A stretch of DNA of 64,000 nucleotides from Saprospiraceae bacterium (lineage in GTDB: Bacteria > Bacteroidota > Bacteroidia > Chitinophagales > Saprospiraceae): contig JAHDGJ010000005.1 in NCBI GenBank assembly GCA_020627705.1, positions 28,641 through 92,640 of the forward strand. Direction: 5' to 3'. Position 1 is the stretch's first letter. Each line of letters starts with the position of its first letter. The notes below the pieces were generated by a model that saw only the letters and a list, made by a program, of their open reading frames with translations, ran no database searches and was not told where the DNA came from. Below are positions 26,651 to 37,014 of the stretch, one piece after another. The translations under genes were made by a program, and so were the position numbers.

Positions 26651-26688
26651 TTAAGGCCTTCTCCATTTACTCAGATTCAATCTTGACT

Positions 26689-27546
26689 ATGAGTAAACTA
26701 AAAATAGCAATTCAAAAAAGTGGGCGGTTAAATCAAGACTCACTATCACTTCTCAAAAATTGTGGCATTAATATCAGCAATGGCAAGGAACAACTAAAAG
26801 TAAGTGTCACAAACTTTCCGATAGAAATTCTTTACCTAAGAAATTCTGATATCCCACAATATCTGGAAGATGGCGTTGTTGACATTGGAATAATTGGTGA
26901 GAATTTACTCATAGAAAAAGAAAAGAATCTACAAATAATCGAAAGGCTTGGGTTTTCAAAATGTCGAGTTTCTCTTGCCGTACCGAAAAGGATAAATGAT
27001 ACATCTATTGGTTACTTCGAAAAGAAGAAGATCGCGACCTCTTATCCCAACACGTTGAGAAGATTTTTATCAACAAATAAGATCAACGCCGAAATCCATA
27101 ACATATCGGGCTCTGTAGAAATCGCACCTAATATTGGCTTAGCGGATGGGATCTGTGATATTGTGAGCAGTGGAAGCACCCTGTTTAAAAATGGACTTAA
27201 AGAAACACAAGTAATCCTCAAATCCGAGGCAGTTTTAGCCAAATCAAGTGTATTAAGCCCAGAAAAAGAAAGAATCTTGGAAGAACTTCTTTTTAGAATC
27301 AGATCTGTACTACGCGCAAAAAATACAAAGTATATTTTAATGAATGTACCTAATGAAAAGATTGAAACAGTAACAAAAATATTACCTGTACTAAAGAGCC
27401 CTACGATATTACCTCTAGCTCAAAACGGTTGGAGCTCACTGCACTCCGTCATCCAAGAAAATCAATTTTGGCAGGTGATATACGAACTAAAAAATGCAGG
27501 TGCCGAGGATATTCTAATTATTCCTATCGATAAAATGGTCAGATGA
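26689..27546 (+). CDS. hisG: ATP phosphoribosyltransferase HisG (long form)
   Basis: First step of histidine synthesis: condenses ATP with PRPP. About 285 aa, the long form with a C-terminal ACT-like histidine-feedback domain (NVPNEKIETVTKILPVLKSPTILPL), so no HisZ is needed. Motifs are LKIAIQKSGRL, DVGIIGENLL and ADGICDIVSSGSTL (PRPP loop). The ATG at 26689 is chosen over the TTG at 26683. Controlled by the upstream attenuator. Overlaps hisD by ATGA. Confidence 0.96.
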   Translation: MSKLKIAIQKSGRLNQDSLSLLKNCGINISNGKEQLKVSVTNFPIEILYLRNSDIPQYLEDGVVDIGIIGENLLIEKEKNLQIIERLGFSKCRVSLAVPKRINDTSIGYFEKKKIATSYPNTLRRFLSTNKINAEIHNISGSVEIAPNIGLADGICDIVSSGSTLFKNGLKETQVILKSEAVLAKSSVLSPEKERILEELLFRIRSVLRAKNTKYILMNVPNEKIETVTKILPVLKSPTILPLAQNGWSSLHSVIQENQFWQVIYELKNAGAEDILIIPIDKMVR

Positions 27547-28820
27547 AAAGGTATATGAATCCCCCAAAAGACTCTTGGTTTAAACTAGCACAAAGGCCTA
27601 CTTTAAACCTGGACAATCTCAAGCAAAAAATAGAATCTATCCTTTCCGATATCAAAGTAAAAGGAGATGAAGCGCTGCACAGTTATTCACAACTTTTTGA
27701 TAAGGCTGAATTAAATGAATTTTTAGTCTCCCAAGAAGAAATTAAAAAAGCTTGTAAAGAGGTAAGCTACAATCTTAAAACAGCGATTCAACAAGCTGCT
27801 AAAAATATAAAAGCATTTCACTCCTCTCAACTAAGGCCTGAAAATAAAACAATGGTCACTGAGGGCATACAATGCTGGAGAAAATCTGTAGCTATTCAAA
27901 AAGTAGGACTTTACATTCCGGGAGGTTCAGCGCCTTTGTTTTCTACAATTTTAATGCTCGGCATCCCAGCTAAATTGGTCGGTTGTGATGAAATAATTAT
28001 TTGTACTCCGCCAAATAAGAACGGGCTCGTTGATGCTTCAATACTTTTCACAGCTAAGTTTCTGGGAATTACAAAAATCTACAAAATCGGAGGCGCACAA
28101 GCTATTGCAGCAATGAGCTATGGCACAGAAAGTATCCCTGCGGTCAACAAAATATTTGGACCTGGCAATCAATACGTTACACTGGCAAAGCAATTAGTTC
28201 AACAACAAGGAACAGCGATCGATATGCCTGCAGGCCCAAGCGAAGTACTTATTGTAGCTGATGAAACTGGAGTACCCGAATTTATTGCAGCTGATTTACT
28301 ATCGCAAGCAGAACATGGTCCAGACAGCCAGGTCATTCTGGTAAGTAACGATCTAACTATACTAAACCAAAGCCTTAAAGAAATAAATAAACAGCTGGAA
28401 GTCCTTCCGCGAAAAGCAATTGCAACAAAAGCTTTGTCAAACAGCAAAGCAATTCTTTTCGACAATATTCATGATTGTATTTCATTTAGTAACACATACG
28501 CTCCTGAGCACCTAATTATTGCATCAAAAAATGCGCAAAACCTTGAAGACTCAATTGTTAATGCAGGTTCGGTATTTATAGGAAACTATAGTTGTGAAGC
28601 TGCAGGGGATTATGCATCTGGCACAAATCACACGCTACCAACCAATGGCTATGCAAAGCAATACAGCGGTGTTTCGACGGACAGTTTTGTGAAGAAAATC
28701 ACTTTTCAACACATTGATAAAAAGGGGCTTCACTCCATCGGTGAAACCATCGAAATTATGGCAACCGCCGAAGGATTGATCGGACACAAAAATGCAGTCA
28801 CCCTTCGATTAAAAAAATAA
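27543..28820 (+). CDS. hisD: histidinol dehydrogenase
   Basis: Zn-dependent NAD enzyme that makes the last two oxidations, histidinol to histidine. 425 aa. Blocks include GLYIPGGSAPLFSTILMLGIPAKLVG, KIFGPGNQYVTLAKQ, DMPAGPSEVLIVAD, SQAEHGPDSQV (metal and catalytic His) and NYAPEHL-type NTYAPEHLI. ATGA overlap with hisG indicates translational coupling; a 3-nt gap leads to hisC. Confidence 0.97.
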   Translation: MKRYMNPPKDSWFKLAQRPTLNLDNLKQKIESILSDIKVKGDEALHSYSQLFDKAELNEFLVSQEEIKKACKEVSYNLKTAIQQAAKNIKAFHSSQLRPENKTMVTEGIQCWRKSVAIQKVGLYIPGGSAPLFSTILMLGIPAKLVGCDEIIICTPPNKNGLVDASILFTAKFLGITKIYKIGGAQAIAAMSYGTESIPAVNKIFGPGNQYVTLAKQLVQQQGTAIDMPAGPSEVLIVADETGVPEFIAADLLSQAEHGPDSQVILVSNDLTILNQSLKEINKQLEVLPRKAIATKALSNSKAILFDNIHDCISFSNTYAPEHLIIASKNAQNLEDSIVNAGSVFIGNYSCEAAGDYASGTNHTLPTNGYAKQYSGVSTDSFVKKITFQHIDKKGLHSIGETIEIMATAEGLIGHKNAVTLRLKK

Positions 28821-28823
28821 AAA

Positions 28824-29852
28824 ATGTTTAAACTAGAAAACATACTTCGACAAAACATCAAAGAGTTAAAACCGTATTCTTCAGCAAGAAGTGAATTTAA
28901 CGGGCAAGCCACGATCTGGTTAGACGCAAATGAAAACCCCAATGAATCAGGTGTAAATCGATACCCTGATCCGAACCAACTAGAATTAAAAAAATTGGTT
29001 TCGGATTTAAAAGGATTACCCGTTGAGCAAATATTTATAGGCAATGGCAGCGACGAGGCGATTGATCTTTTGTTTCGTGCGTTTTGCGAACCGGGTATTG
29101 ACAAAGCGTACTGTTTTCCTCCAACGTATGGCATGTATGAAGTTTCTGCAAAAATTAACAATGTTGCGCTTGAAAGTATTCCATGTTTAGAGAACTTTGA
29201 ACTCCCATCCATTGAACGCATAAATTCCGTCACAACTTCCAAAGGATTAGTTTTTATTTGTTCTCCCAACAATCCAACTGGTACTCAACACCCACTTGAA
29301 AAAATAAAAAAGATTTGTCGATCCTTTTCGGGTATCGTAATTGTTGATGAAGCCTACATCGATTTTGCCAAAGGCCAAAGTGCGACTAGCCTACTCCAAA
29401 CAGAACCAAACTTAATAGTCCTACAAACCTTAAGCAAAGCATTTGGTCTCGCAGGGCTCAGACTAGGTATGGCGTTTTCAAGTCCAGCCGTCACTAGCGT
29501 TCTTAACAACATAAAGCCGCCTTACAACATCAACACATTATCACAAAAAGAAGGAATAAAGGCTTTAAAAAATATCTCGACAACGACTTCACAAATTGAA
29601 CTCATTATAAAAGAACGCACAACACTCACTACCCTATTGAAAAACTTAGATGTTGTGGACAAAGTATTTCCTTCTCAAGCAAATTTCATTTTGGTCAAAT
29701 TTCATGATGCTGAAAAGGTCTATAATTTTTTAAAAAGCAATGGAACTATTGTACGAAATAGATCCAATCAAATCCGTGAAACATTGCGAATCACCGTAGG
29801 AACACCGATGGAAAACAAAAAATTAATTAAACTACTAAAAGAATTAGAGTGA
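28824..29852 (+). CDS. hisC: histidinol-phosphate aminotransferase
   Basis: PLP enzyme of fold type I converting imidazole-acetol phosphate to histidinol phosphate. 342 aa. [41 protein letters not shown] and the PLP-lysine block [14 protein letters not shown] are all present. Ends with a GTGA overlap into hisB. Confidence 0.96.
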   Translation: MFKLENILRQNIKELKPYSSARSEFNGQATIWLDANENPNESGVNRYPDPNQLELKKLVSDLKGLPVEQIFIGNGSDEAIDLLFRAFCEPGIDKAYCFPPTYGMYEVSAKINNVALESIPCLENFELPSIERINSVTTSKGLVFICSPNNPTGTQHPLEKIKKICRSFSGIVIVDEAYIDFAKGQSATSLLQTEPNLIVLQTLSKAFGLAGLRLGMAFSSPAVTSVLNNIKPPYNINTLSQKEGIKALKNISTTTSQIELIIKERTTLTTLLKNLDVVDKVFPSQANFILVKFHDAEKVYNFLKSNGTIVRNRSNQIRETLRITVGTPMENKKLIKLLKELE

Positions 29853-30940
29853 AGAAAAAAGTACTTTTCATTGATAGAGATGGAACACTTGTGATTGAGC
29901 CTCCAAAAGACTATCAGCTTGACAGTTTGGAAAAACTTGAATTTTACCCAGGTGTTTTTCAATGGTTATCTAGAATCACAAAAGAGCTGGACTACGAGCT
30001 GGTCATGGTAACCAATCAAGATGGACTCGGCACGGCTTCGTTTCCGGAGGCCACATTTTGGCCCAGTCACAACAAGGTGATTCAAGCTTTTGAAAACGAA
30101 GGAATTCGCTTTAGCGAAATACTCATTGATCGAAGTTTTCCAAAAGACAATGCGCCAACAAGAAAACCTGGAACAGCACTATTGCAAAAGTACCTTCATG
30201 GAAACTATGATTTAAAAAGCTCTTTTGTGATTGGTGACAGAGATACAGATATAGAATTAGCTGTGAATCTAAATGCCAATGGAATCTTTATTGGTAGTAC
30301 AAATCCTAAAGCAGTATTAAGTACAAAAAGTTGGGCTGATATCTATGCTTTTTTAAAATCAACTCCTCGAAAAGCAACAGTCAAAAGAAAAACGAAAGAA
30401 ACGGACATCGAAATAACGATTAATCTGGATGGCAATGGATATTCTGACATCAATACTGGAATCGGATTTTTAGACCATATGTTGGAGCAAATTTCTAAAC
30501 ATGGAGGCCTCGATATCGAAGTAAAGGTCGATGGTGATCTTGAAATCGATGAGCACCATACCATTGAAGATGTGGCTCTTACATTGGGTGAAGCATTTTT
30601 AGAAAGTCTAGGTACTAAAAAAGGAATCCACAGATATGGCTTTTTGTTGCCAATGGATGATTGTTTAGCACAGGTTGCGATAGATTTTGGAGGAAGACCA
30701 TGGCTGGTATGGGATGCCCCTTTTACCCGCGAAAAAATAGGTGAAATGCCAACCGAAATGTTTATGCATTTCTTCAAATCTTTTAGTGACAAAGCACAGT
30801 GTAATCTCAACATCAAAGCTGAAGGTCAAAATGAGCATCATAAAATCGAGGCAATTTTCAAAGCATTTGCGAAAGCGATAAACATGGCTGTTCAAAAAAC
30901 TGAAAATTTTTCCATACCGAGTACCAAAGGAAGTTTATGA
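29849..30940 (+). CDS. hisB: bifunctional histidinol-phosphatase / imidazoleglycerol-phosphate dehydratase
   Basis: 363-aa fusion. The N-terminal HAD phosphatase ([10 protein letters not shown]9 and D11 as nucleophile and acid; [16 protein letters not shown]) removes phosphate from histidinol-P. The C-terminal IGP dehydratase (~170-363) has [33 protein letters not shown] and [11 protein letters not shown] metal-binding His blocks. Same fused layout as E. coli HisB. Start is GTG, overlapping the hisC stop as GTGA. Confidence 0.96.
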   Translation: MKKKVLFIDRDGTLVIEPPKDYQLDSLEKLEFYPGVFQWLSRITKELDYELVMVTNQDGLGTASFPEATFWPSHNKVIQAFENEGIRFSEILIDRSFPKDNAPTRKPGTALLQKYLHGNYDLKSSFVIGDRDTDIELAVNLNANGIFIGSTNPKAVLSTKSWADIYAFLKSTPRKATVKRKTKETDIEITINLDGNGYSDINTGIGFLDHMLEQISKHGGLDIEVKVDGDLEIDEHHTIEDVALTLGEAFLESLGTKKGIHRYGFLLPMDDCLAQVAIDFGGRPWLVWDAPFTREKIGEMPTEMFMHFFKSFSDKAQCNLNIKAEGQNEHHKIEAIFKAFAKAINMAVQKTENFSIPSTKGSL

Positions 30941-31515
30941 TTGCAATTATAAAATACAATGCAGGAAATGTAAGCTCTGTACAAAATGCTCTACGCTCTT
31001 TGGGCTGTGATAGCATCATTACCAATGACATTTCGACACTAAAAAAAGCGGATAAGATAATCTTTCCAGGAGTTGGCGCAGCCAGTTCTGCAATGAACTA
31101 CCTAAGGGAAAAAAGTCTTGTCGAAGCAATTAGAGGAATAACTAAACCTTTCTTAGGGATTTGTCTAGGGCAACAATTGATGTGCAAGTATAGTGAGGAA
31201 GGAGACACAAAATGCTTGGGAATATTTGATACTGTTGTCAAATTATTTCCGCCAAAAAACAAGGTGCCGCATATCGGTTGGAACAACTTTGAAAACATCA
31301 AAGGCAGTCTTTTTAAACAAGTACTTCCAACTGATGACGTGTACTTTGTGCACAGCTATTATACCGAAATATGTCAACACACCATTGCATCATGTAATTA
31401 CATCAATCCATTTAGTGCTGCATTGAACAAAGACAATTTTTTCGCGACTCAATTTCACCCAGAAAAATCTTCCCTTGTTGGAAAGCAAATTCTTAAAAAT
31501 TTTATTGAGCTATGA
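30937..31515 (+). CDS. hisH: imidazole glycerol phosphate synthase, glutaminase subunit
   Basis: Class-I glutamine amidotransferase feeding ammonia to HisF. 192 aa. Catalytic triad: C76 in [12 protein letters not shown]174 and E176 in TQFHPEKS. Coupled by ATGA to hisB upstream and hisA downstream. Confidence 0.96.
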   Translation: MIAIIKYNAGNVSSVQNALRSLGCDSIITNDISTLKKADKIIFPGVGAASSAMNYLREKSLVEAIRGITKPFLGICLGQQLMCKYSEEGDTKCLGIFDTVVKLFPPKNKVPHIGWNNFENIKGSLFKQVLPTDDVYFVHSYYTEICQHTIASCNYINPFSAALNKDNFFATQFHPEKSSLVGKQILKNFIEL

Positions 31516-32225
31516 GAATAATCCCAGCAATAGATATCATCGATGGCAAATGTGTTCGGCTTACCAGAGGAGATTATAAGACAAAAAAAGTATACTACAC
31601 CAAACCATTAGAAGTAGCAAAAATGTTTGAAGATGCGGGAATTAAATATTTGCACTTGGTAGATTTAGATGGCGCGAAAGCAAAACATATTGTAAACCAC
31701 CAAGTCTTACTAGATATTTGCAGCAAAACAAAATTAAAGGTAGATTTTGGTGGTGGACTAAAAACGAATGAAGACCTTAAAATTGCCTTTCAATCTGGAG
31801 CGAATCAAATAACAGGAGGTAGTATTGCAGTAACCAATCCATCATTGTTTCTCGAATGGATATCACAATATGGAAGCAACAAAATTATACTAGGAGCAGA
31901 TTGCATAAACCGACAAATTGCCACAACTGGTTGGTTACAAAAATCAAATTTGGACATCATCGATTTTATAAAAACCTATCAGACCAAAGGAGTGACCAAT
32001 GTCATTTGTACAGACATCGATAGAGATGGAATGCTACAAGGTCCATCAATAAAACTATATCAAGAAATAAGGCAAAAAACAAGCATCAATATAATAGCTA
32101 GCGGAGGAGTATCTAAGCTTGAAGACTTGTTAGAACTTTCAAAAATAGGTTGTAACGGAGCCATAGTGGGCAAGGCTATTTACGAAGGAAACATTTCATT
32201 AAAAGAACTTCAATCCTTATGCTAA
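31512..32225 (+). CDS. hisA: phosphoribosylformimino-AICAR-phosphate isomerase
   Basis: TIM-barrel isomerase (ProFAR to PRFAR). 237 aa. [14 protein letters not shown] (general-base Asp), [31 protein letters not shown] (general-acid Asp) and [10 protein letters not shown] are present. Paralogous to the following hisF and overlapping it by 7 nt. Confidence 0.96.
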   Translation: MRIIPAIDIIDGKCVRLTRGDYKTKKVYYTKPLEVAKMFEDAGIKYLHLVDLDGAKAKHIVNHQVLLDICSKTKLKVDFGGGLKTNEDLKIAFQSGANQITGGSIAVTNPSLFLEWISQYGSNKIILGADCINRQIATTGWLQKSNLDIIDFIKTYQTKGVTNVICTDIDRDGMLQGPSIKLYQEIRQKTSINIIASGGVSKLEDLLELSKIGCNGAIVGKAIYEGNISLKELQSLC

Positions 32226-32971
32226 AAAAACGAATTATTCCCTGCCTAGATATTAAAGATGGCAGAACTGTGAAAGGCGTCAATTTTGTAAACATTAGAG
32301 ACGCTGGTGACCCTATTGAACTAGCAAAAAAATATGCTGCCGATGGAGCAGACGAAATTGTTTTTTTAGACATCAGTGCTACTATTGAAAAAAGAAAAAC
32401 GCTAATACAATTGGTGGAACGCATCGCTAGAGAAATAAATATTCCTTTTACTGTAGGAGGAGGAATTAGTACGATCACGGATGTTAAAAATCTCATCACC
32501 GCCGGTGCTGATAAAGTAAGTGTAAATTCTGCAGCTGTTCAAAGACCAGAGTTAATTGCTGAGATTGCTAGTGAATTTGGAAGTCAATGTTTAGTGGTTG
32601 CAATCGACACAAAATTTCAAGAAAATGATTGGAAAGTATTTATCCATGGAGGAAGAACACCTTCAAAGATTAGAACCATTGATTGGGCTTTACAAACAGA
32701 AGCATTGGGTGCAGGTGAAATTCTCTTAACCTCAATGAACAATGACGGAACTAAAAATGGCTTCGCACTTGATATAACGCAGCAAGTATCGCAGAGTGTA
32801 AACATCCCTATTATCGCATCAGGCGGTGCAGGATCTTTGGAACATTTCAAAGAAGTATTCACAAAAACTGCAGCAACAGGAGGATTGGCTGCTAGTATTT
32901 TTCATTACGAAGAAAAGTCCATTTCTAATCTTAAAACTTATTTAAAAACACAAAATATTCCAATACGATGA
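32219..32971 (+). CDS. hisF: imidazole glycerol phosphate synthase, cyclase subunit
   Basis: TIM-barrel partner of HisH; makes IGP and AICAR from PRFAR. 250 aa. [16 protein letters not shown] (catalytic Asp), [33 protein letters not shown] and [11 protein letters not shown] are diagnostic. Its ATG lies inside the hisA 3' end; it ends in an ATGA overlap with hisI. Confidence 0.97.
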   Translation: MLKKRIIPCLDIKDGRTVKGVNFVNIRDAGDPIELAKKYAADGADEIVFLDISATIEKRKTLIQLVERIAREINIPFTVGGGISTITDVKNLITAGADKVSVNSAAVQRPELIAEIASEFGSQCLVVAIDTKFQENDWKVFIHGGRTPSKIRTIDWALQTEALGAGEILLTSMNNDGTKNGFALDITQQVSQSVNIPIIASGGAGSLEHFKEVFTKTAATGGLAASIFHYEEKSISNLKTYLKTQNIPIR

Positions 32972-33573
32972 ATATAAATTTCACCAAAGAAGGAGGCCTC
33001 GTACCGGCAATTGTTCAAGACCACAGCACAATGGAAGTTTTAATGCTGGGATATATGAACCAAGAAGCGTTTTCCAAAACCAAAGAAGAAAATCGCGTGA
33101 CGTTTTACAGCCGCACAAAGAAAAGGCTCTGGACAAAAGGAGAAACCTCTGGTAATTATTTGGATGTCGTAGATATAAGCCTCGACTGTGATAATGATAC
33201 TCTTTTGATTAAAGCTACAGCCAAGGGACCAACTTGTCATACAGGTAATAACTCCTGTTTTCCAAACGCATCCTCCAAAGGATTCATCTACCAATTAGAA
33301 GAGCTCATAAGCGAAAAAATTGATACTAATGATGAAAATTCTTACACCAATAAATTGTTTTTAAAGGGAATAAACAAAGTGGCACAAAAAGTTGGAGAAG
33401 AAGCTGTGGAAGTAGTGATTGAAGCAAAAGATAATAACGAAGAATTATTTAAAAATGAAGTAGCCGACCTATTATATCACTTACTGATTTTACTAAAGAC
33501 TAAAGCGGTCAATTTTGAAGATATTGAAGGTGTTCTAAAAAACCGAAATAGTATTGCCAAGAATTCCGATTAA
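32968..33573 (+). CDS. hisI: bifunctional phosphoribosyl-AMP cyclohydrolase / phosphoribosyl-ATP pyrophosphatase
   Basis: 201-aa HisI-HisE fusion covering steps 2 and 3. The HisI half has QDHSTMEVLMLGYMNQEA, FYSRTKKRLWTKGETSGN and the Zn/Mg block DCDNDTLLIKA...GPTCHTG. The HisE half (~110-201) has the MazG-like KVGEEAVEVVIEAKD and EVADLLYHLLILL helices. Last gene of the operon; I see no strong terminator after it. Confidence 0.96.
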   Translation: MNINFTKEGGLVPAIVQDHSTMEVLMLGYMNQEAFSKTKEENRVTFYSRTKKRLWTKGETSGNYLDVVDISLDCDNDTLLIKATAKGPTCHTGNNSCFPNASSKGFIYQLEELISEKIDTNDENSYTNKLFLKGINKVAQKVGEEAVEVVIEAKDNNEELFKNEVADLLYHLLILLKTKAVNFEDIEGVLKNRNSIAKNSD

Positions 33574-33661
33574 ACCTGTTCTAAGGGGAAATATTAGTTT
33601 GAGTGAAATTAATATTCTTCAAAAACACCTGCACCTTTTCGGCAAATAGCATTAGCACAGC

Positions 33662-34513
33662 TTAAATTCTTTTCCCAATATTTAGCAGAAATTGAATCTG
33701 TTGTTCTCTTTCTAACTCTATGCCACTAAGACCTTGATAAAAATTTAAACCTTCCCCTTCGCGTGTACATACCTCAGGAAGAATTTTTGAAATGACTTTT
33801 TTCTCTTCCCTTACAAACTGGTCAAAAAGTGCAGTATCAATATTTAATTTTGGATACAGCTGATACAATTTCGTATAATTGTCTGAAGCCTCTAAATCGA
33901 TCCCACATCTTATATTAGGCATAGCCATCAAGAAGTCATATTTTACCTTTTTGTACCTGAAAATGTCTCCACCTGAAGTGCCGAAGGTAAACATATCTCT
34001 ATCGAAAAGTACCTTTCGCTCGTCATACACAAATTCGAAACAACGGAAAAAACAAGATTGGATAAAATCTTTGTTCTCTTCGCTTAACAAGGGAATTACT
34101 TCTTTGGCTATGGAATCCACCGCACTTGTAAATTCGGGAACCAATTCTTGCTCGATAGGATAAATACAATGAAAAGCTTTGTTGTACCAGGGATTTTTTT
34201 CAACCAGTTGTTTAGAATACTCCCTGCTATATTCTTGAATGCTTTTGGCGGCCACTTTTGCAGTCTGAGGAGACATTCCCTCCATAAGCATTGATTGCTC
34301 TAAGTATCTTAAGCCTTCATTATTATCACCGGACAACATACTCCATATTCTCCTTTTGTTTGCTGCATAATATGAACTGAGTTCACTCCTTTGTTTGTTG
34401 GAGTCCATCATTTTCATGACAGGTTCGAACTCTTCAAATTTTTCGTACTGCACTAATTCTTGGCAAGAAAACAATACAATGAATAATGCCCAAATGCTTA
34501 AGTTGTTTTTCAT
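33662..34513 (-). CDS. hypothetical lipoprotein, last gene of the kyn operon
   Basis: 283 aa with a lipoprotein-type N-terminus (NLSIWALFIVLFSC, Cys17). No family recognised. The mature part is helix-rich with many aromatic and charged residues and three Cys in the middle (HCIYPIE, QSCFFRCFEF). It is 16 nt downstream of the FG-GAP gene and so probably in the same transcript as the kynurenine genes, but no functional link is evident. Confidence 0.7.
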   Translation of the reverse strand: MKNNLSIWALFIVLFSCQELVQYEKFEEFEPVMKMMDSNKQRSELSSYYAANKRRIWSMLSGDNNEGLRYLEQSMLMEGMSPQTAKVAAKSIQEYSREYSKQLVEKNPWYNKAFHCIYPIEQELVPEFTSAVDSIAKEVIPLLSEENKDFIQSCFFRCFEFVYDERKVLFDRDMFTFGTSGGDIFRYKKVKYDFLMAMPNIRCGIDLEASDNYTKLYQLYPKLNIDTALFDQFVREEKKVISKILPEVCTREGEGLNFYQGLSGIELEREQQIQFLLNIGKRI

Positions 34514-34529
34514 AACTAATGGAAATAGT

Positions 34530-35675
34530 TTACTTCGGATGATTCAAAATATGTTCTATTGTAAAACGGCCACTTTCGTTTTCGATCCAATAAATATTAT
34601 CTCTTTTAACAATCAGTGCATCAATAAACCCATCATCGTTTAAATCAGAAAAAATTGGCTCCTGCTCAAATATATTTAATTCGGCATATTGGCAAAGATC
34701 CGTATTGTCTTGTACTTGATGCTTGGCCTGAGGAAGTGTCTTTATTTTAATCGAAGGATCCAAAACAAAATCAACCTGTTTATCTCCATTATAATCGATG
34801 GCTTGGATTGAGAAGGTAGAGGCCCACGAAGCTAAAGTGTCTATAGATGACGATCTAGTGAAATCCTGAATACGTAATAAAGATTTTACGGAAGAATCAG
34901 AAAGGTACAAATCCCAAATTTGATTTTGTCCTCTTTGAACCACAGCGGTATTGGACAACATCCCTTTTTTATTTTTTAAGTATTCAATCTTTTTATCAAA
35001 ATGTCCTTTTCCTCCTCTATTGGTATACATACAAGCCTCTGTCATAGAGTGTAGTAATATGTCTGGATATCCATCCTTATTAAAGTCAGCAAATTCCAGA
35101 AATTTTCCTGACCAAAAAACAAGTCCCTTTAAATCGATGGCCTTTTCAAATTGCTTGAATCCTTTTCCAACATTCTGATTAATTGAAGAATAAATATATC
35201 GGCCTCCCGATGGAAGCACCATAAGGTCACTATCACCATCATTGTCGATATCTTCACAATGAAACCGTTTTATCCACGGCATTGCACCTCGGTAGATTTT
35301 TGAATGATAAGTAAAGGACCCGTTTTCTAAATCATTGATGTAAACTTCTATGAATTCTCCTTTGCCTGTGAGAAGAAAGATATCTACATCACCGTCTGCA
35401 TCAAAATCTCCCAAATCAATATTTCTCAATTGTGAAAATCCATCTACAATTAATTTTGCTTGCCCATAGTTTCCCAAACCATCTAGATTCTCATACCAAT
35501 GGACAACTTTATTTAGCTCTCCCATCCGGACAATATCTTTGTCGCCATCGTTATCCAAATCACACACTTTAAGGAACAAGTTGTTGTCAAAAATTTCTGT
35601 CCGTATGTCTTTCTTTTGAGCATAGGAAGAAAAAACCAATAAGAATAAATTACAACAACTGAGAAGCAGTTTCAT
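34530..35675 (-). CDS. exported FG-GAP/VCBS repeat protein
   Basis: 381 aa with a signal peptide (LLLSCCNLFLLVFSSYAQ) and about six FG-GAP repeats of the form D-x-D-x-D-G-x-x-D: CDLDNDGDKDIV, GDFDADGDVDIF, EDIDNDGDSDLM, ADFNKDGYPDIL, IDYNGDKQVDFV and SDLNDDGFIDAL. These form a calcium-binding beta-propeller. It lacks a T9SS tail; the C-terminus ends in a repeat. It begins 1 nt after the kmo stop, so it is co-transcribed with the kyn genes; why is unclear. Confidence 0.82.
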   Translation of the reverse strand: MKLLLSCCNLFLLVFSSYAQKKDIRTEIFDNNLFLKVCDLDNDGDKDIVRMGELNKVVHWYENLDGLGNYGQAKLIVDGFSQLRNIDLGDFDADGDVDIFLLTGKGEFIEVYINDLENGSFTYHSKIYRGAMPWIKRFHCEDIDNDGDSDLMVLPSGGRYIYSSINQNVGKGFKQFEKAIDLKGLVFWSGKFLEFADFNKDGYPDILLHSMTEACMYTNRGGKGHFDKKIEYLKNKKGMLSNTAVVQRGQNQIWDLYLSDSSVKSLLRIQDFTRSSSIDTLASWASTFSIQAIDYNGDKQVDFVLDPSIKIKTLPQAKHQVQDNTDLCQYAELNIFEQEPIFSDLNDDGFIDALIVKRDNIYWIENESGRFTIEHILNHPK

Positions 35676-35676
35676 A

Positions 35677-37014
35677 CTACTGCGTTAAGGTTTCAACTAA
35701 TTTATTTAAATCTATTTCGGATAAGGCTTTCTCCTTTACTAGCTTGAGCAAATACTCATCTTGGGCTCTTCCTTTTGCTTTGGCTTCTTCATAAGGCAGA
35801 TCTTCTTTAAAGGTGACTAAGCTATACTTCGAATAATACGCAGGATACTCTTGCTCGAGTTTCATTTCGAGCTGACGCTTTTTGATGAAGTCCTCATCTG
35901 CAACATGATCTCGCATTTCGTAAAAATTGTCCACAGCCAAATCTGCTATGGCCACAGCGGACGGATGTCTTCGCGTTTGAAAAGCTTGAAACAAACTTTC
36001 CCAATTTTCATGTCCCTGATCCAAAACTTCATTAAATATGGTCACGTCCTCAAATGATGCATTCATTCCTTGACCATAAAATGGAACAATAGCATGCGCC
36101 GCATCACCCATGATCAAGGTTTTGCCTTCGTCCTGCCATGGATAACACTTCACAGTTCCTAATTTTCCTACCGGATTTTCGTGATAAGATTTTTCTAGAT
36201 CTTCAATGAAAGGCATAAGGTCCGAAAATCCATCTTCGATATATTTCCTAAAACCAGTTTGATCAATTTCTTCAAAACTGTTTGCCCCTTGGTAAGCATT
36301 AAACATGGTTACGGTAAAGCTCCCATCCATATTTGGTAAAGCAATAATCATATAATCTCCTCGTGGCCAAATATGAAGTGCATTCTTCTCTATTTGATAT
36401 CCTCCACTTTCACCGGGTGGAATCTCTAATTCCTTATACCCATGATCAAGAAATTCTATAGATAATTTTTCATCGTTACGTTTGTCGAAAAGTTCTTTTC
36501 TGACTATACTTCCAGCCCCATCCGTACCGATTATAATATCAGTATCAATTATCCGCTCCTTGCCATTAAAAGTAAATTGGGCTTTGGATTCATCGATGTT
36601 TACATCAATGCAGTCGTGATCAAATAAAATCTCAACATTGGGATGAATATCAGCCTCTTCAATTAATATACGGTTTAAATCATTTCGGCTGACCGAATTT
36701 ATATACTCGTCTTGCCTTCCGCTGTATGGAGACAACTTTGTCTCCCCATTTTCAAAATGGAGCATCCTGCCATACATGGGAATACATATTTCTCTAATCT
36801 TATGCTCCAAACCAACCATTCGTAGCGCCTTCAAACCTCTATCTGAAAGGGCCAAATTTATCGATCGGCCACCATCCACCGTGGTCGTACGGATATCGGA
36901 TCTCTTTTCAGTCAAACAAACATTGAATCCCAATTGACCCAAACGAATAGCTAAAAGACTCCCGCATAGACCGGCTCCAACAATTAAGATGTTTTTCTCT
37001 TTATCTAAACTCAT
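35677..37014 (-). CDS. kmo: kynurenine 3-monooxygenase
   Basis: FAD/NADPH hydroxylase converting kynurenine to 3-hydroxykynurenine. 445 aa. The N-terminal Rossmann motif is VGAGLCGSLLAIRLGQLG. IGTDGAGSIVRK and the second FAD motif GDAAHAIVPFYGQGMNASFEDV mark the p-hydroxybenzoate-hydroxylase class. Overlaps the upstream tryptophan 2,3-dioxygenase by 4 nt, placing it second after kynurenine formation. Confidence 0.93.
   Translation of the reverse strand: MSLDKEKNILIVGAGLCGSLLAIRLGQLGFNVCLTEKRSDIRTTTVDGGRSINLALSDRGLKALRMVGLEHKIREICIPMYGRMLHFENGETKLSPYSGRQDEYINSVSRNDLNRILIEEADIHPNVEILFDHDCIDVNIDESKAQFTFNGKERIIDTDIIIGTDGAGSIVRKELFDKRNDEKLSIEFLDHGYKELEIPPGESGGYQIEKNALHIWPRGDYMIIALPNMDGSFTVTMFNAYQGANSFEEIDQTGFRKYIEDGFSDLMPFIEDLEKSYHENPVGKLGTVKCYPWQDEGKTLIMGDAAHAIVPFYGQGMNASFEDVTIFNEVLDQGHENWESLFQAFQTRRHPSAVAIADLAVDNFYEMRDHVADEDFIKKRQLEMKLEQEYPAYYSKYSLVTFKEDLPYEEAKAKGRAQDEYLLKLVKEKALSEIDLNKLVETLTQ

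Noticed and set aside
33586..33622. AATATTA / TAATATT inverted repeat as the his operon terminator
   Set aside because: AT-only 7-bp arms with a 13-nt loop and no U-tract; too weak to call.
34420..34435. GGTTCGAACTC resembling a tRNA T-loop
   Set aside because: It lies in the coding frame of the lipoprotein gene (Phe-Glu-Pro codons) with no acceptor or anticodon stem around it.
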